Shown here: piece by piece, positions 1 through 12,600 of the stretch
Layout: every line of letters begins with the position of its first letter
Position numbering within the stretch: the stretch's first letter is position 1
NCBI GenBank assembly: GCA_014773175.1
Contig: VXCM01002066.1
Location: forward strand, 1 to 64,000
Origin: Lucifuga dentata
Lineage: Eukaryota > Chordata > Actinopteri > Ophidiiformes > Bythitidae
Direction of reading: 5' to 3'
DNA length: 64,000 nucleotides
Program-made: the position numbers and the translations under genes
Notes under the pieces: model-generated
The model's database searches: none
Seen by the model: the letters and a program-made list of their open reading frames with translations, nothing else
Told to the model about the DNA's origin: nothing

Positions 1-67
1 TTACATGTATGAAAACTGAATATATTAGGCTCAAACATGTAAAATGGGTGGTATGGTCCTTTAAAGG
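1..67 (+). mobile_element. Right end of a TTAA-flanked inverted-repeat element, cut by the window edge
   Basis: The first bases match the right terminal repeat of the element family that is complete at 61479-62067 and 63327-63913. They end in a GGTGGTATGGTCC motif followed by TTTAA. Only the last ~65 bp are visible, so the element starts outside the window. Confidence 0.75.
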
Positions 68-363
68 TGTACAGTAGGCTTTGGTAACACAGCGTTCTGT
101 ACTCGGTGCTATTTTCTGTCCCCTGAGCTGAACTGTTATTACAACCAGATGTTAACTGGCAGAAACTCAACAGAGAAACGAGAAAAAAAAACAACAACCT
201 TGGTTTAAATATCAAAAGAATTATGCTTTTCATGTGAATTTCAAGCTTTGCATTTGTAAATATATGACATGGTAAAATTAATACATATACATACCCAAAA
301 CATAATCAAACAATAAACATAATGTATTTATTAAGGAAGGATTAGTGCAAATGCATGGTCATT

Positions 364-908
364 TTAAAGGATCATATTGGTGATTTTGCATGTTTGAGCC
401 CAATAAATAGTCCATAAATAGAGCTCAATTCTACATTATTGACAACCATTTTGCAAAACATAAAACTGTATTTTAGTTTTCCTGTTATTTTGCCAAATAC
501 ACTAATCATTCAAAATCAAATTCAGGGGATACCTTAAAATATTCAATGTTTTGTCTGCTAACATGCACGATTGCAGAAGGCATGGACATTTTTAATTTCT
601 TGGTAAATGCAGTCTTCTCTTGGGACTATATTCTCTGGCAGAGAGATACATTTTCCTCCATGTAGCGCCATGCTGGATTGGTTAAATTAACTTTCAAAAA
701 AAATAATAATCGACATGCGTTGTGATCTATCTCAAGCATGTTTAAAGTCTGTACGAGTTGATTATAATAGCATACTGGAATGAAGTGGCATTCTGGTCAA
801 ATTTCAAACTTCAGTTGTATGTTTTGGAAAATGGTTGGCAGTTATGTAACGTGTGTGGGTTGCATGAATTGGGCTCAAACATGCAAAACCACCGGTATGC
901 TTCTTTAA
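364..908 (+). mobile_element. Diverged TTAA-flanked MITE, near full length
   Basis: This is a degenerate copy of the ~590-bp element. It opens with TTAAAGGATCATA and closes with GGTATGCTTCTTTAA. Internal blocks such as CTTGGGACTATATTCTCTGG match the better preserved copies at 32166-32739 and 63327-63913. It has many substitutions and small indels, so it is an older insertion. No coding capacity is seen, so it is a non-autonomous DNA element. Confidence 0.7.
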
Positions 909-995
909 GACTGTACCTTGAATAACACCCACTTTTTCATAAAATGTTATATCACTGTTGATAGTTCTTACTCACTCAGTGGGACTACAGTGGAA

Positions 996-1164
996 TATAT
1001 TAGGCTCAAACATGCAAAATTGGTGGTATGGGCCTTTAAGTGGATTTTATGGCGACTGAATAAACCGTCAAATATTGTTAAAATAAAAATGATTGTCAGT
1101 AACGTAACATGTATGAAAACTATATTAAGCTCAAACATGAAAAATGGACGGTATGGTCCTTTAA
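996..1164 (+). mobile_element. Two adjacent right-end fragments of the TTAA MITE family
   Basis: Bases 996-1039 and 1079-1164 both match the right terminal repeat, including the ATTAGGCTCAAACATGCAAA block and the final GGTATGGTCCTTTAA. Two termini lying side by side in the same orientation suggest repeated insertion followed by deletion, or a local duplication. Confidence 0.65.
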
Positions 1165-1830
1165 TTTGCACATTGATCCATTTCTACTCTGCACTACTGT
1201 GCACATTGAGTGAAAACAGACCATTTTAACTGTCTCTTTAAGGCCTCTCCTGAAAACCTGCTCTGTTCTGATTGGCCAGTAGCATCAGGCCTGAGCAAAA
1301 CAGGAATACTGGACAAACTCGCTTGCTAGCCTTGTACTTAGTGGGTGTGTCTAACCAGGTGTATAGGCAGGTAAATTTACATATGTTACATGTTGATGTC
1401 AACATATTACAGAAGTAAAGGACCAATCAAAAACTAAATTTTTCAGAGCAGTTCAGGACCAACAGGTTTGTCTTTCTATACGTTTCAACCTCAAACTTGA
1501 CTTTGACAATGTTAAACACAAACTTATTACTATATAACAGTATTAAATTATATTATACTTAAATAAAATTATATTATATTTATACTTATATTAATATTTT
1601 TGACACCACGAGAAAGAGATCACACCAAAAGAAATTCCCTGTGCACTTGTACTTGGCGAATAAAAGAATTCTGATTCTGATTCTAAAATGAATCATAACA
1701 AAAAAAGAGAAATGTCCTCTTTAAAATGTGCAGAATGTATGCAATGCATTAAATTTACATTTTGTGAATTAAAAATGTGTTATTATATAGTTGTTTAATA
1801 TGATTTTGTTTTTTGTTTTTGCTGGAACAG
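1165..1830. other. AT-rich spacer or intron sequence, no gene seen
   Basis: I see no exon with protein similarity here. An AT-rich stretch at about 1500-1620 is dominated by ATTATATT-like words. This lies just upstream of the first recognised asmt-like exon and would be intronic if the missing 5' exons lie to the left of the window. Confidence 0.5.
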
Positions 1831-3340
1831 CTTACTACAGCAGTACTGATGTAGCGCACCTTTACCTGGCTAAAGGCAGCAGGAAGTCTCTGTATGAAAT
1901 GATCATCTACCAATCACAAACCATTTACCTGCTGTGGAACAACATGGTGGACGCTGTCAGGTTAGTGGTTTCATATGAAGAAAATGTTTAAAAGATTCAA
2001 TTAAAGACTGATATAATAACATAATATTCCTGAGTACAAACAGGAACATTTTATTTTTTAACACAGGGAAGGAAAGAATCAAAATGAAAAGGTTATATTT
2101 TCCAAACCATTTACAGGTTGGTGCATGATCATACATATAATAATATTATTATTCAGTGGACTAAAAATGTGGGTTTGTGATGTTTCACTTCATCTTAAAT
2201 TTTACCGCTCAGATCTGAGGAGGAAATGCTGAAGTTCATGGGTCTGATGAACTCTTCCTGGCTTAACGGACGCAACATCATGACGGCGTTCGACCTCTCC
2301 TGCTTTCAGAGGATCGTAGATCTTGGAGGTAAGCGGCTGCAAAACTAACAGTGACATAAGGAGAGTTGCTGGATCTGCGAGGCAGAAAAACTAAAACTCA
2401 TATGACATCTAAAACAAAAATCCCTGTTAACAAATTTAGTCATTTATCTTTTATTTGCTAATGTGCATTGTTGCAAAGTCAGATTAATGATTTCCGCTGC
2501 AGTGGGCCCTGAATAAAGCTTTCTCAGGCTGCCGTGACCCTGTAGACTCTGTTGCCCTTCAGATATCATTGAGAAAGTTTTCTCTGTGTTGTTACAAACT
2601 AAACAAACTACATGCTCGTTCCTGTGAAATAATTCCCAGGATGCACCAGTGCTCTGGCCAGGGAGATGACGAAGGCGTACCCCTCCTCCTCCGTCACAGT
2701 ATTTGACCTCCCACAGGTCATAGAAACAGCTCAGAAACACTTCTCTGAGGAGAATGACACTTTTGTATTTCAGGCTGGTGAGTCTCAATAAACTGCCTAT
2801 AGAAAACTATAAATTATCCGCTGTAATGATTTATAGATCATACTTTTAAAATGTAGAAATAGATCATTATCGTACACATTGTGTTTTATATTTAGGAGAT
2901 TTCTACAGTGGTGAATTCCTCCAGCTGACCTTTATGTCCTGAATCATTCAATGTTCAGAATCATTCACGACTGGAGTGAAGAAAAGTGTCAGATCCTGTT
3001 GAAGAAGATCTACGATGCCTGCAAACCAGGTGAGCGACTGTCATATCTGACGCCATATTTGTGTTTTTTTACTCCTACATAATACATCAGTTTGATTTAG
3101 TCCACACAGTGTCAGCAGGCAGTTTTGTGTTTTCATTCCTGTCAGGTGGAGGCCATGCTGTTTGAGAACAGATGAGGGCCCGTCATGGCTCAGCTCTTCT
3201 CCCTCAACATGCTCATCCAGGCGGAGGGCAGAGAGCACACGCCCTCCGAGTACTCCGCCATGCTCGTCAAGACCGGCTTCCACAACGTTCAGGTCTGCAG
3301 GACCGGGAAGTCTTATGACGCCATACTTGCTGTCAAATGA
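1831..3340 (+). pseudogene. asmt: asmt-like pseudogene (acetylserotonin O-methyltransferase), 3' exons only
   Basis: Six exon-like blocks with proper splice borders (1831-1960, 2067-2116, 2213-2328, 2640-2777, 2896-3029, 3146-3340) match the C-terminal methyltransferase half of ASMT, the last enzyme of melatonin synthesis. Recognisable pieces are STDVAHLYLAKGS, LNGRNIMTAFDLS with DLGG of the SAM-binding site, YPSSSVTVFDLP, RIIHDWSEEKC and CRTGKSYDAILAVK before the stop. The frame is broken several times. Block two lacks about 14 bases in mid exon. Block five lacks one base at about 2913-2916 and has about four extra codons by a GAATCATTCA repeat. Block six lacks about 17 bases after its start and has TGA at 3173-3175 where relatives usually have arginine. 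The 5' exons are not in the window. That it is ASMT is clear. That it is dead is an inference, though multiple lesions make single sequencing errors unlikely as the full explanation. Confidence 0.85.
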
Positions 3341-4559
3341 GCCCAGACTCAGATCAGTTCCTGTCAAGGAAAGTAAAGAAAATCGATTTGGATTGTTTGA
3401 TTTAAAAAAAAAAAAGATTTGGAATCAGATTTTTTAAAAAAAGCCTGTAAGCTGAGGGTAAAATATTTTACTCCTGCACATACGTTTAAAATTTGGTATA
3501 TACTGTACATATGCATTACAGCATGTCAATTATAGGAATTTATTTCTGTTCTTTTCACATCTGTCACATTCATCAGGAAATATTCTACAGAAACAAATCA
3601 TCAAAAGGAGCAACTAATCATACAAACAAAACCAAAAATACATATCCAGTAAATTAATATGACAAATCTGAAACTGTAGAAAATTCAGACTTGAAAGTCT
3701 AAAAGTATGAATATCTTTGCTGAAAATGTTCTTGGTTATAAAACATTAAGATATGTGATCAAGAACACTGAAACTGTCCTTTTTCTTGTCACACATGATG
3801 CTGTAAGCTTCTCCCTCATCTGATCAGTCTTTTTTATTTTCAGCATGCATTCATCCTCCTTCAGATGAAATCACATACACAACTCATTTGTTAAATGAAT
3901 AGTTTATTTTTTATTTTGTTCTATTAAAACTACTACAAATCCTATTTGCCATACTGATTAAATAAATCAGTCCAAACAAGAATGAGAGTTAATGTTGGTA
4001 TGGAGGTCAGCTAGTACCATAGAAATATAAACATGCAGAAATATGGTATATGAAAGCTGAGTCATGTCAACCGGATTTCAAGTTTTTAATTCTGAAACAT
4101 TTCACCATTCATCCAAACAGCTTCAGCAGTCAGAAATTATATTAAACCTCCAGTAAGCTACAGTAACTATGGTGTCAAACCACAACAAACCTATAATTCC
4201 AAATAAATACATGATTAGAATAGAATACATAGATTATTAAAAAACTTGAATAATGCATATCGTAAAATGCATTATTCAAATGTCAAACAATGAATAAATT
4301 TCAAATACTTAAATTTAGTGGTTCTGGTTGGGTGCAGGACCTGTCTCCAAATTCCTTTGATGATGAAAAATCAATACAGAAATATGATTCTTTGATTTTT
4401 TTTTTTTTGAATAGTTTAGTTTAGGTACTGAATGAATCCTCCAGAATGTAGACTCAACTTTTAAAGGCTCAATGAGTATTTTTATTAATATTTTTTTTTT
4501 TGTAGTTTAATTCAGCATCCAGTCTGAGTCAGAGGTACTGGGTACTGCTGGTAGCGTTT
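3341..4559. other. Spacer with one arm of a fold-back element (about 4065-4370)
   Basis: No gene is seen. Bases 4065-4370 match one arm of the large inverted repeat in the jade1 intron at 10280-11245, including the CATCCAAACAGCTTCAGCAG block and the GAATAAATTTCAAATACTTA block. This copy has no nested insertion, so it shows what the empty site looks like. Confidence 0.6.
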
Positions 4560-4574
4560 GCTGCCCTCTAGCGG
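4560..4574 (-). promoter_or_regulatory. CTCF-like motif upstream of jade1
   Basis: Read on the minus strand the site is CCGCTAGAGGGCAGC, which fits 14 of 15 positions of the CTCF core CCASYAGRKGGCRSY. It lies about 300 bp before the presumed jade1 first exon in a locally GC-rich stretch. Motif match only; occupancy is unknown. Confidence 0.45.
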
Positions 4575-4849
4575 CGGACAGGTGGCGCTGCAGTCCGGGT
4601 TGGGTAACCTCCCTCCGTGTGTATGTATGTGTGTGTATGTGAAATGCGGGTCGAGCGGAACTCACGGAAAAAACTGCGCTACACACATCAAACTCAAACA
4701 CCGGCTCGCATCGGCCCAACGTGCTCTGTATGTACTGTCCAGTTTATTTTCAACTCTACACGGATTTCAATCATGTGCATATCTTCCAGAATGTTCTTAT
4801 AAAGCTATCTGAACAAGTTTATGTTTCTAGTTATGGTCGCAATAGCAGT

Positions 4850-4917
4850 CCGTTAGGAAAACGCAACGTCGTCATTTAAAATGGCGCCAAAGATTAACCC
4901 GAGCCAGTGGATCACTG
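4850..4917 (+). promoter_or_regulatory. jade1: Probable jade1 first exon and core promoter
   Basis: A GC-richer stretch contains AAAATGGCGCC at 4878-4888, a YY1-like motif typical of sites just downstream of transcription starts. It is followed by a good donor, ACTG then GTAAAT at 4918. The next acceptor is at 6570-6571, before the exon with the JADE1 start codon, so this is best read as the 5' untranslated first exon. The exact start of transcription is not visible. An ATG at 4881 would open an overlapping upstream reading frame (see findings). Confidence 0.5.
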
Positions 4918-6571
4918 GTAAATCTGTCACACTGTAGCCTGCTGGCTACCAACACGGATAGCATAACATTGTCCACTAACAGCCTTCATGCATGTGCTAA
5001 CTGTGATACCAGGTAGCTAGTGTGGAGCTTTTATTAACTCTTAATCTTTGACAGATAACTAATGATTTTATTGTAAACTGGGCACTTTATCAGCCGGCGT
5101 TGTGTTAGCAAGATAACCGCTAACGTAAATGTTAGCATACAGCTAACAAGCTAGTCGATTTAGCTTAGCACCAACGTCAACTAAATTTAACTGGTAGGCT
5201 ACACGCTAACGTCAAGCTAGAAAAAACACGTATTAAACGAAAATGTTTCTGGTGGAATAGTTTGCCTAACGCACAGTTATATTAAGCCAATCTGCGGAAC
5301 TGAGTGTTTTAAAAACAAAATCACTCTTAAATACAAACACTTGTAGTTGCGGCACCAGGTGTGGGTGGGCCCGCATATTGCATAACGGGAGCTTAGTTAC
5401 CTGGCTCACGGTAGCCAGATATAATTTAAAGTTTGATTATAAACCGTATTTGATTGCTCGAAAGAAAGTTAGGAAGTAGATTATATTAACTATTCCTTTG
5501 TGACTGCTAGCATCTTGTGGTGGTAACATTATAAAGTGACTGTTTTGATGAGTTAGCTAAAATTAGCCGCTAGGTAGCTTCTGCTGCTTGTTTACTTGAG
5601 GAAGGGGCGTCAGTCAAACTATGGCCAACTGTTAGCCTAGCCAGCTAAGCTAACTTCTGTTAGTAGTTTCCCCTCTGTCCACGTTGACAGCAGGTACTGG
5701 GATATTTGCACCTGTCGGGAGTGTCCAAACGTTTGTGTTTACACGCCTGCAGGCCGAGGCGAATTTTTGCCTTTATGCTGCATGTGGCAGTTTGTTGCCA
5801 TAGTTGCAGCAGCGTGTGCGCGCACATGGTTATTGGTGCTGATATGCTGTAGAAAAGGCGAGGATCAGGTGGAAGTTTTTATACTTAAATCCTGCTGCTG
5901 TATTCATGTAATATGGGAAAATGAGTGAATATTGCTAAAAAAAAAAAAAAAAAAAAAACCCGTTAAAGACATGATCACTTCATTTGTGGTGATTGGAATG
6001 CTTTCAGAGATGGTGTCAAAAATATAATCCTGATTGTCTTTCGAGAAATTGCGAGGCAAATTTTTAGTAATAGTTAGAATTATAATGATTTAAAAGTCAT
6101 ATTTACCTTATGAATATTTGGCATTCTACATTAATAATTTAAATATTTTTAACAAAAGCACTGAGTTCAAACTTGTCGGTAATGCCTGCAGATTACAAAT
6201 AGAAAATTCTCAGAATAAAATAATAATATGAACATGAAAAGCTGTAACTCATGATTACGGTAGTTTTACAGGTTTTTTTTTTTTTTTANTTTTTTTTTTT
6301 TTTTACTTATTTAATGACTACAATAAAAGTCTCTTAATATTGTGCCAGTTGACGTAATTAATCTGTGCTGCACTAGTGGAAATTAATGCTGCTTTAACTG
6401 TTTGTCAGTTTAATTGCTCGGCACATCCCTGTCTTCTGTTGCTGCTGAGTTGACTCGCTCAACAAGTGTCTTCATTAATTAAAGAAGACACACCATCTTT
6501 TCCTAGCATGATCTCATAGCATGAGCATGATATTCTTTCCAAATGTATAAATTGATTTGGTGACTTTGCAG
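4918..6571 (+). other. jade1 intron 1
   Basis: No coding exon is seen. The intron has many GCTAGC/GTTAGC words, a poly-A run at 5938-5957 and a T-rich run with a single N at 6289. It is closed by the acceptor TTTGCAG before 6572. Confidence 0.5.
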
Positions 6572-6646
6572 CTCTTCGTTGTGTGGCTCCATCTCCTATC
6601 TGCTTTTTGAAGTGTTGCTACACCGGAGCTCTGCCAACAGACAAAG

Positions 6647-9600
6647 ATGAAGAGAAGCAGACACCCCAGCAGCAGCGACGAGTCCGACAATGGAAGTAAG
6701 CAAAATGTTGTCACTGCTGACTCATTCATACCAGCCCCAAATATAGACCTGAATGAGGTCAGCACAAACCTGCCACCCTCCTCAGTTTCACAAGTGGAAG
6801 TACAAAGCAGTAAATCTGACTTCTCAAGACCAGAGGAGATGCTTTATTTTATGTTAGGATGTGTATAAAAATATTCTCTGTAAAATTAAAAAACATGACA
6901 TTATCTGGATTTAATGATTTATAATGTAGATGATTTTGTCTGTAAAAGTTATTTAAAGTCAGGAGACGTAACAGCACCAAAATCAGCCGTATCTTTTTGT
7001 TTTTAGTTTAAAGACAGCCTATGAATTTAAAGTTAATATTCAGGAAGGAGAGAGAGAGAGAGAGAGGAGGGCAACAGATGGAAGGAGATTAAGGGGGAAA
7101 AGTGTCTCTACAGTCTGAGAGACAGGAAACAGGAGGGACAAATGTCTCATTTGGACATTTAAAGACACTCGGTTAGAGTGCAGATAAATAATTTTGGCAA
7201 TACTTTTTAGGTTTTGTTGCATCCTTGACAAAATCTTAGTTGAGTTTTTACTGTAAATGGTCCTAAATCCCAATTTACAGTTGCTGCTAACAGTAAATTA
7301 TTTGGGTAGCCCAAACTCAAATTAATTGAAAAGAAATGCTAATGTAAACATAATTAGGGCTAAGTTATCAGTCACAGAAAGCAAAAAGTAGATGTATATG
7401 TGTTTCCCCGTGACTGGCTGGACTTTCTTATGATTCCTGGAAGTAGTTGTAACTCAGGTTTGACTCAGTAAGTTAAACAGTAAAAAAATCTGCAAATCAT
7501 CTCAGAACAGGATTTGAATGAATCAGTCTGTCAAGCTTTTGAGGGTTTTAGTTGTTTAATTTTATACACGTCTTATTATACAAGTGTTTCAATTCTGTGC
7601 TGAAACTGCCAGTAAATCATTTAGATAACATTATAATAAACTCAGAGTCAAATTAGTTGAAAAATGAAATTGAAAACATTGAGTTGGATTTCCCTGCAGA
7701 CGTGTTACCTGTGAGTTTGTTGATGAAATCAGCCACAGCACAAACAGAGATGAGATTTCTTCCATGTTTCTGCTGCAGGTAACTCCACCTGCTGGTCCCA
7801 ACACTCCAAGTCTCAGCACAGGAGAGGCACGGGACAGAAAGCCTCTGAGGTACAGCGTCCTCTGCCAAAATGCTGATGGTTTTTTGCAGGATTTTGATCG
7901 TCGTTAAAAGTCTTCATCATTGTTGAAACAATATTGAGAAGCTGTGACCTTTGTGTTTTATGGATTATGTAAATGTCGTCTCTTTGATATGATAAACATT
8001 TCTGCAGTTACACATATCAGGTCTTGCAAACTGTTTCAATTTTTGTCCTTTCTGACCACTGTACACTGCTTCTAAATGAGCCAATCAAAACAAAGCAAAC
8101 AACGCGTAGTGGCACAAGCAGCAGAAGAAGGCTGTTTGTGCTGCTATGCGTGGGTTCTACCCTACCTTATTTTATTATTAGTTTTTTATATGCATTATTT
8201 CATAATGAAATAGTCATCTGAATAAAGGCTTTTTAACTTTTTTTTGCCAGAAGAGTGCCTTGGACTTTTTGTCTTTTTTGAATTTTGTGTTCCCTACCAG
8301 AGAACACCTTCATTATATTGTTTTGAACTTCAGAGCTCACCAGACTCTCATCTCTGAGTCTGAAGTCTGTCTTCATGTGGCGCTGCAGGTTTTCAGGACA
8401 GACCTGATCACTGCCATGAAAGTTCACGACTCGTACCAGCTGAACCCTGAGGACTACTACATCCTCGCTGACCCATGGAGGCAGGATTGGGAGAAAGGCG
8501 TCCAGGTCCCCGTCAGTCCTCATTCCATCCCGCAGCCCGTCGCCCGGTAAGAAGACTGATCAGGTTTTAGAGCCGGATCTTTATTTTGGAGAAAACAGAA
8601 TGCAGAGTTGAGTAAAGGGGTTTTTCTGGCTGCGTTGTGCAGGGTGTTGGTGGAAAAGGGAAAGGAGGTCATGTTTGTCAAACCAAAAAAGTTAATCCGG
8701 ACGTCGGGGTCGGAGACGCTGGGCTACGTGGACATCAGGACACTGGCGGAGGGAATGTGCCGCTACGACCTGAACGAGGAAGACGTGATCTGGCTGCAGA
8801 TCATCAACGAAGAGTTTGCTGAGATGGGTGAGTTAAAAAAAAAAAAAAANTTAAAAAAAAAAAAAAACACCAACCAGACACTCGACTGAGACAAAATACA
8901 TTTGCTATTGCGTTGCATTTTAAAAATGAGAAGAGTCAGATAAGACGGTGAAGGTGCTGCATCAGTTTCAGCAAAGCTTGAATCTGTCCCTGAAAGACAT
9001 GAAATATCAGATTTATTTTTCATGATCTTTTCTGACTGTAAAAACAGATGAATGCTGAATTCTTTACAATCAGAAATCTGACAAAAAAAAAAAAAANAAA
9101 AAAAAAAAAAAAGCCGGGGTGACTGTCATACACATGATTTGTCATTCTAACGTCTTATCCTCTTTATTTTTCCCGTCCCTAAAACTTCTCTGGCTGTAAC
9201 ATCTGTGTATGAGAACTGGAGACTTTGGGTTCATGACGTTTGAGAAATTCAGTTTATTTCAGCCGTTTTTCCTGATTTATTTCAAGCTTCTTGTCTGACA
9301 GTTTGTCCTCGGCTGTTTCTTTGGCTTCAGTTTTACTAGTGCAGCAAATATTATACACATAATTCTGCATGCTGTCACTGTTTTATGAAGACGAGTCTCC
9401 AAAATGTAAAATGAGAAACTTGACCAGTATCACTTTTTTTTTTGGTTCAAGTAATAGCAAAATAATAAATGGGAATAAAGTCAGCTGTGTGACATTAAAG
9501 CAGAATAAACCGTGACTCTTTTTCACGCGTGTTCTGCAGCCATGCCTCTGCTGGATGAGATCACCATGGAGCGGGTGATGGAGGAGTTTGAGCGCCGCTG

Positions 9601-12600
9601 CCACGAAAACATGAGCCACGCCGTGGAGACGGAGGAGGGGCTGGGCATCGAGTACGACGAGGACGTGGTGTGTGACGTGTGCCAGTCCCCCGACGGCGAG
9701 GACAACAACGAGATGGTCTTCTGTGACAAGTGCAATATCTGTGTCCACCAGGTCAGAGGTCATTCAACTCGGCTTAGAGGAGAAAAAATATCTCACACTG
9801 CAGCTCTGATGTGCAGAATAATGTGATTTCTGCTTCCTTTTATGAATTAGATGCTTCATAAGAGACACCATTAAGGTTGTGCGTTGTTATTTTTGAAGGA
9901 TGCTGTGACAGCTTAAAAGAAACAGGAAATGAAAATGAATCCACTCATTTCAGATAATCTGTGTTTCATCTGACACACACACACACACACATTTCTCTGC
10001 TTTGGCTCTGCGGCTGCACTCTGCGTTGCTTGCTGCCTGGAAGCTCAGCGTGTGTGTTGTGGCGCTTGCAGGCGTGTTACGGCATCCAGAAAGTTCCAGA
10101 GGGCAGCTGGCTGTGCCGGATCTGCGCCCTCGGCATCCTGCCAAAGTGCCAGTTGTGTCCGAAGAAGGGAGGAGCTATGAAGCCCACCCGAAGTGGAACC
10201 AAGTGGGTCCATGTTAGCTGTGCCTTGTGGATTCCAGAGGTGATGACAAAAAAAAACCCAACATATTAATTTGATGAAGATTCTCAGTCATCCAACAAGT
10301 CAACCGGATTCAAGTTTTTAAATCTAAATGTTTCATCCAAACAGCTTCAGCAGTCAGAAATGATGTTAAAGCTCCAGTAAGTCTGCTGTCAAACAGCAAA
10401 TAAATACATCATTACAGTGCAATACAGAGATTATTCAAACGTTTGAATAATGCATGTTGTAAAATGTATTATTCAAATTTCAAACAATGAATAAATTTCA
10501 AATACGGGGCAGTCCCCGGGTTACGAACGAGTTCTGTTCCCGCGGCTGTTTGTAAGTCAGAACAGTTACGTAAGGTGTGTATCTAGCATATATATTTTAC
10601 CTTTCTATGCATAAGAAACNGTATTAAGAAAACATGTAGGTTAACACTCTCACTCCTTGATGTCTTGCTGTCAGAAGAGGCATTCTTCTGTTGTTTTGAC
10701 GTAAAGTTGTGCGCCGTTCATTATTACAAATCATTGTATGTAACTCAAACTTTTAATTCATGTTCTTTTTGTAAGTACGGCTCGTTCAGAAGTTGGACGT
10801 TCGTAAGTCGGGGACTGCCTGTTCTTACATTTTAGTGGTTCCCTGGTCGGGTGCAGGACATGTCCCCAAATGTCTTTAGAAGGGGAGACAAGCAGCACTA
10901 TAGGCGGTGGTAGATATATAGAGAGACCTTCCCTCAGCAGAAATGGAGTCTCAGATAAAATCTCCCACCTATAGTGCTGCTGTCCTCCCTTCTAAAGACA
11001 TTTGGGGACCAAGCACCCGACCAGGGAACCACTAAAGTTTAAGTATTTGAAATTTATTCATTGTTTGAAATTTGAATAATACATTTTACAACATGCATTA
11101 TTCAAACGTTTGAATAATATCTGTAATGTACTATAATGATGTATTTATTTGTTGACTTACTGGAGCTTTAACATCATTTCTGACTGCTGAAGCTGTTTGG
11201 ATGAAACATTTAGATTTAAAAACTTGAATCTNGCTTTAACATCATTTCTGACTGCTGAAGCTGTTTGGATGAAACATTTAGATTTAAAAACTTGAATCTG
11301 TAACTTATTAATTTATTTAGATATATTTAGCTTGAAGGCTAGTTTTCCAAGACTGTTAAAATCATTTGAATGTACAAAACGTCATAAAGCGCTAATGTTT
11401 ACCAACAATACATACATAAGTTTGATTTTTTTTAAAACTCCATGTATTATATTTTTGATCCTGCTTGTGCCACGTGTGCTGAGCGTGTTTTTCTGCGTTA
11501 GGTGAGCATCGGGAATCCAGAGAAGATGGAGCCAATCACCAACGTGTCTCATATTCCAGCCAACAGATGGGCTCTGATGTGCTGCCTGTGTGAGGAGAAG
11601 ACTGGAGCCTGCATACAGGTATGACGCTAAACACGCCAGGCAGCAGAAATGACACGCAGGCCAACACGTGCTGCACGTCTAAATCCTTTACGGTTCTTTT
11701 TGTTCTGCTGCAGTGCTCAGCGAAAAACTGCCGGACCGCCTTCCACGTGACGTGCGGCCTCACATCCAGCCTAGAAATGAACACCATCCTCACCCAGGAC
11801 GACGAGGTCAAGTTCAAGTCCTACTGCCCCAAACACTCTGGGCTGGAGGGGGCCGAGGACAGGGACCAAGACTCCGACGGCGAGGAGGAGAAAGAGGACG
11901 CCAGAGACAAGAAGGGCAAGAGGCGGGGCAGGGTGAGAGGAGAAGGCGACACTTCCTCATCCTCCTCTTCTTCTTTCGCTCCCCAACTCGCCAGCACAGT
12001 CCCCGGCGAGGCGGAGGGCATCAGCAGCCGCCAGCAGGAAGACAAGCGGGTCAGCTTCCGCAAGCTGAAGCTGCAGGAGATGGAGGAGGACTTCTACCAG
12101 TTCGTGGACATAGAGGAGGTGGCGGAGCAGCAGAAGCTGCTGCCAGACACGGTGGACTTCCTGTTCCAGTACTGGAAACTGAAACGAAAAGCCAACTTCA
12201 ACCAGCCGCTCCTCACGCCCAAGAAGGACGAGGAGGAGAGCCTGGCGCGCCGCGAGCAGGAAGTGCTGCTGCGGCGGCTGCAGCTCTTCACGCACCTCCG
12301 CCAGGACCTGGAGAGGGTGAGTCCCATTTAGCTCTTTAAAGGAGGCGTCTCCTCATCGCTGCTTTATGACCCCAAAAACATTAAAACCACCTTTTCTGCC
12401 TTTAAAGATTTTTTATTTATTAGTTGATCTTTTAAATGGCTTGCTTTCTCTGCAACACCAAGCTCTGTATTTATACCTGCACTTTTTAATTTACCATATA
12501 TACTCAAGTATAAGCCAAGTTTTTTTTGTTTGTTTTTTTTACCAAATTTCACAACGTAAATCCCAGGTCAGCTTTTATACAGGTAATTCAAATCAGATCC

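Noticed and set aside
8763..9023. Open frames running through A/T homopolymers with an N (also near 30070 and 33336)
   Set aside because: They are made of low-complexity lysine or phenylalanine codons around assembly gaps.
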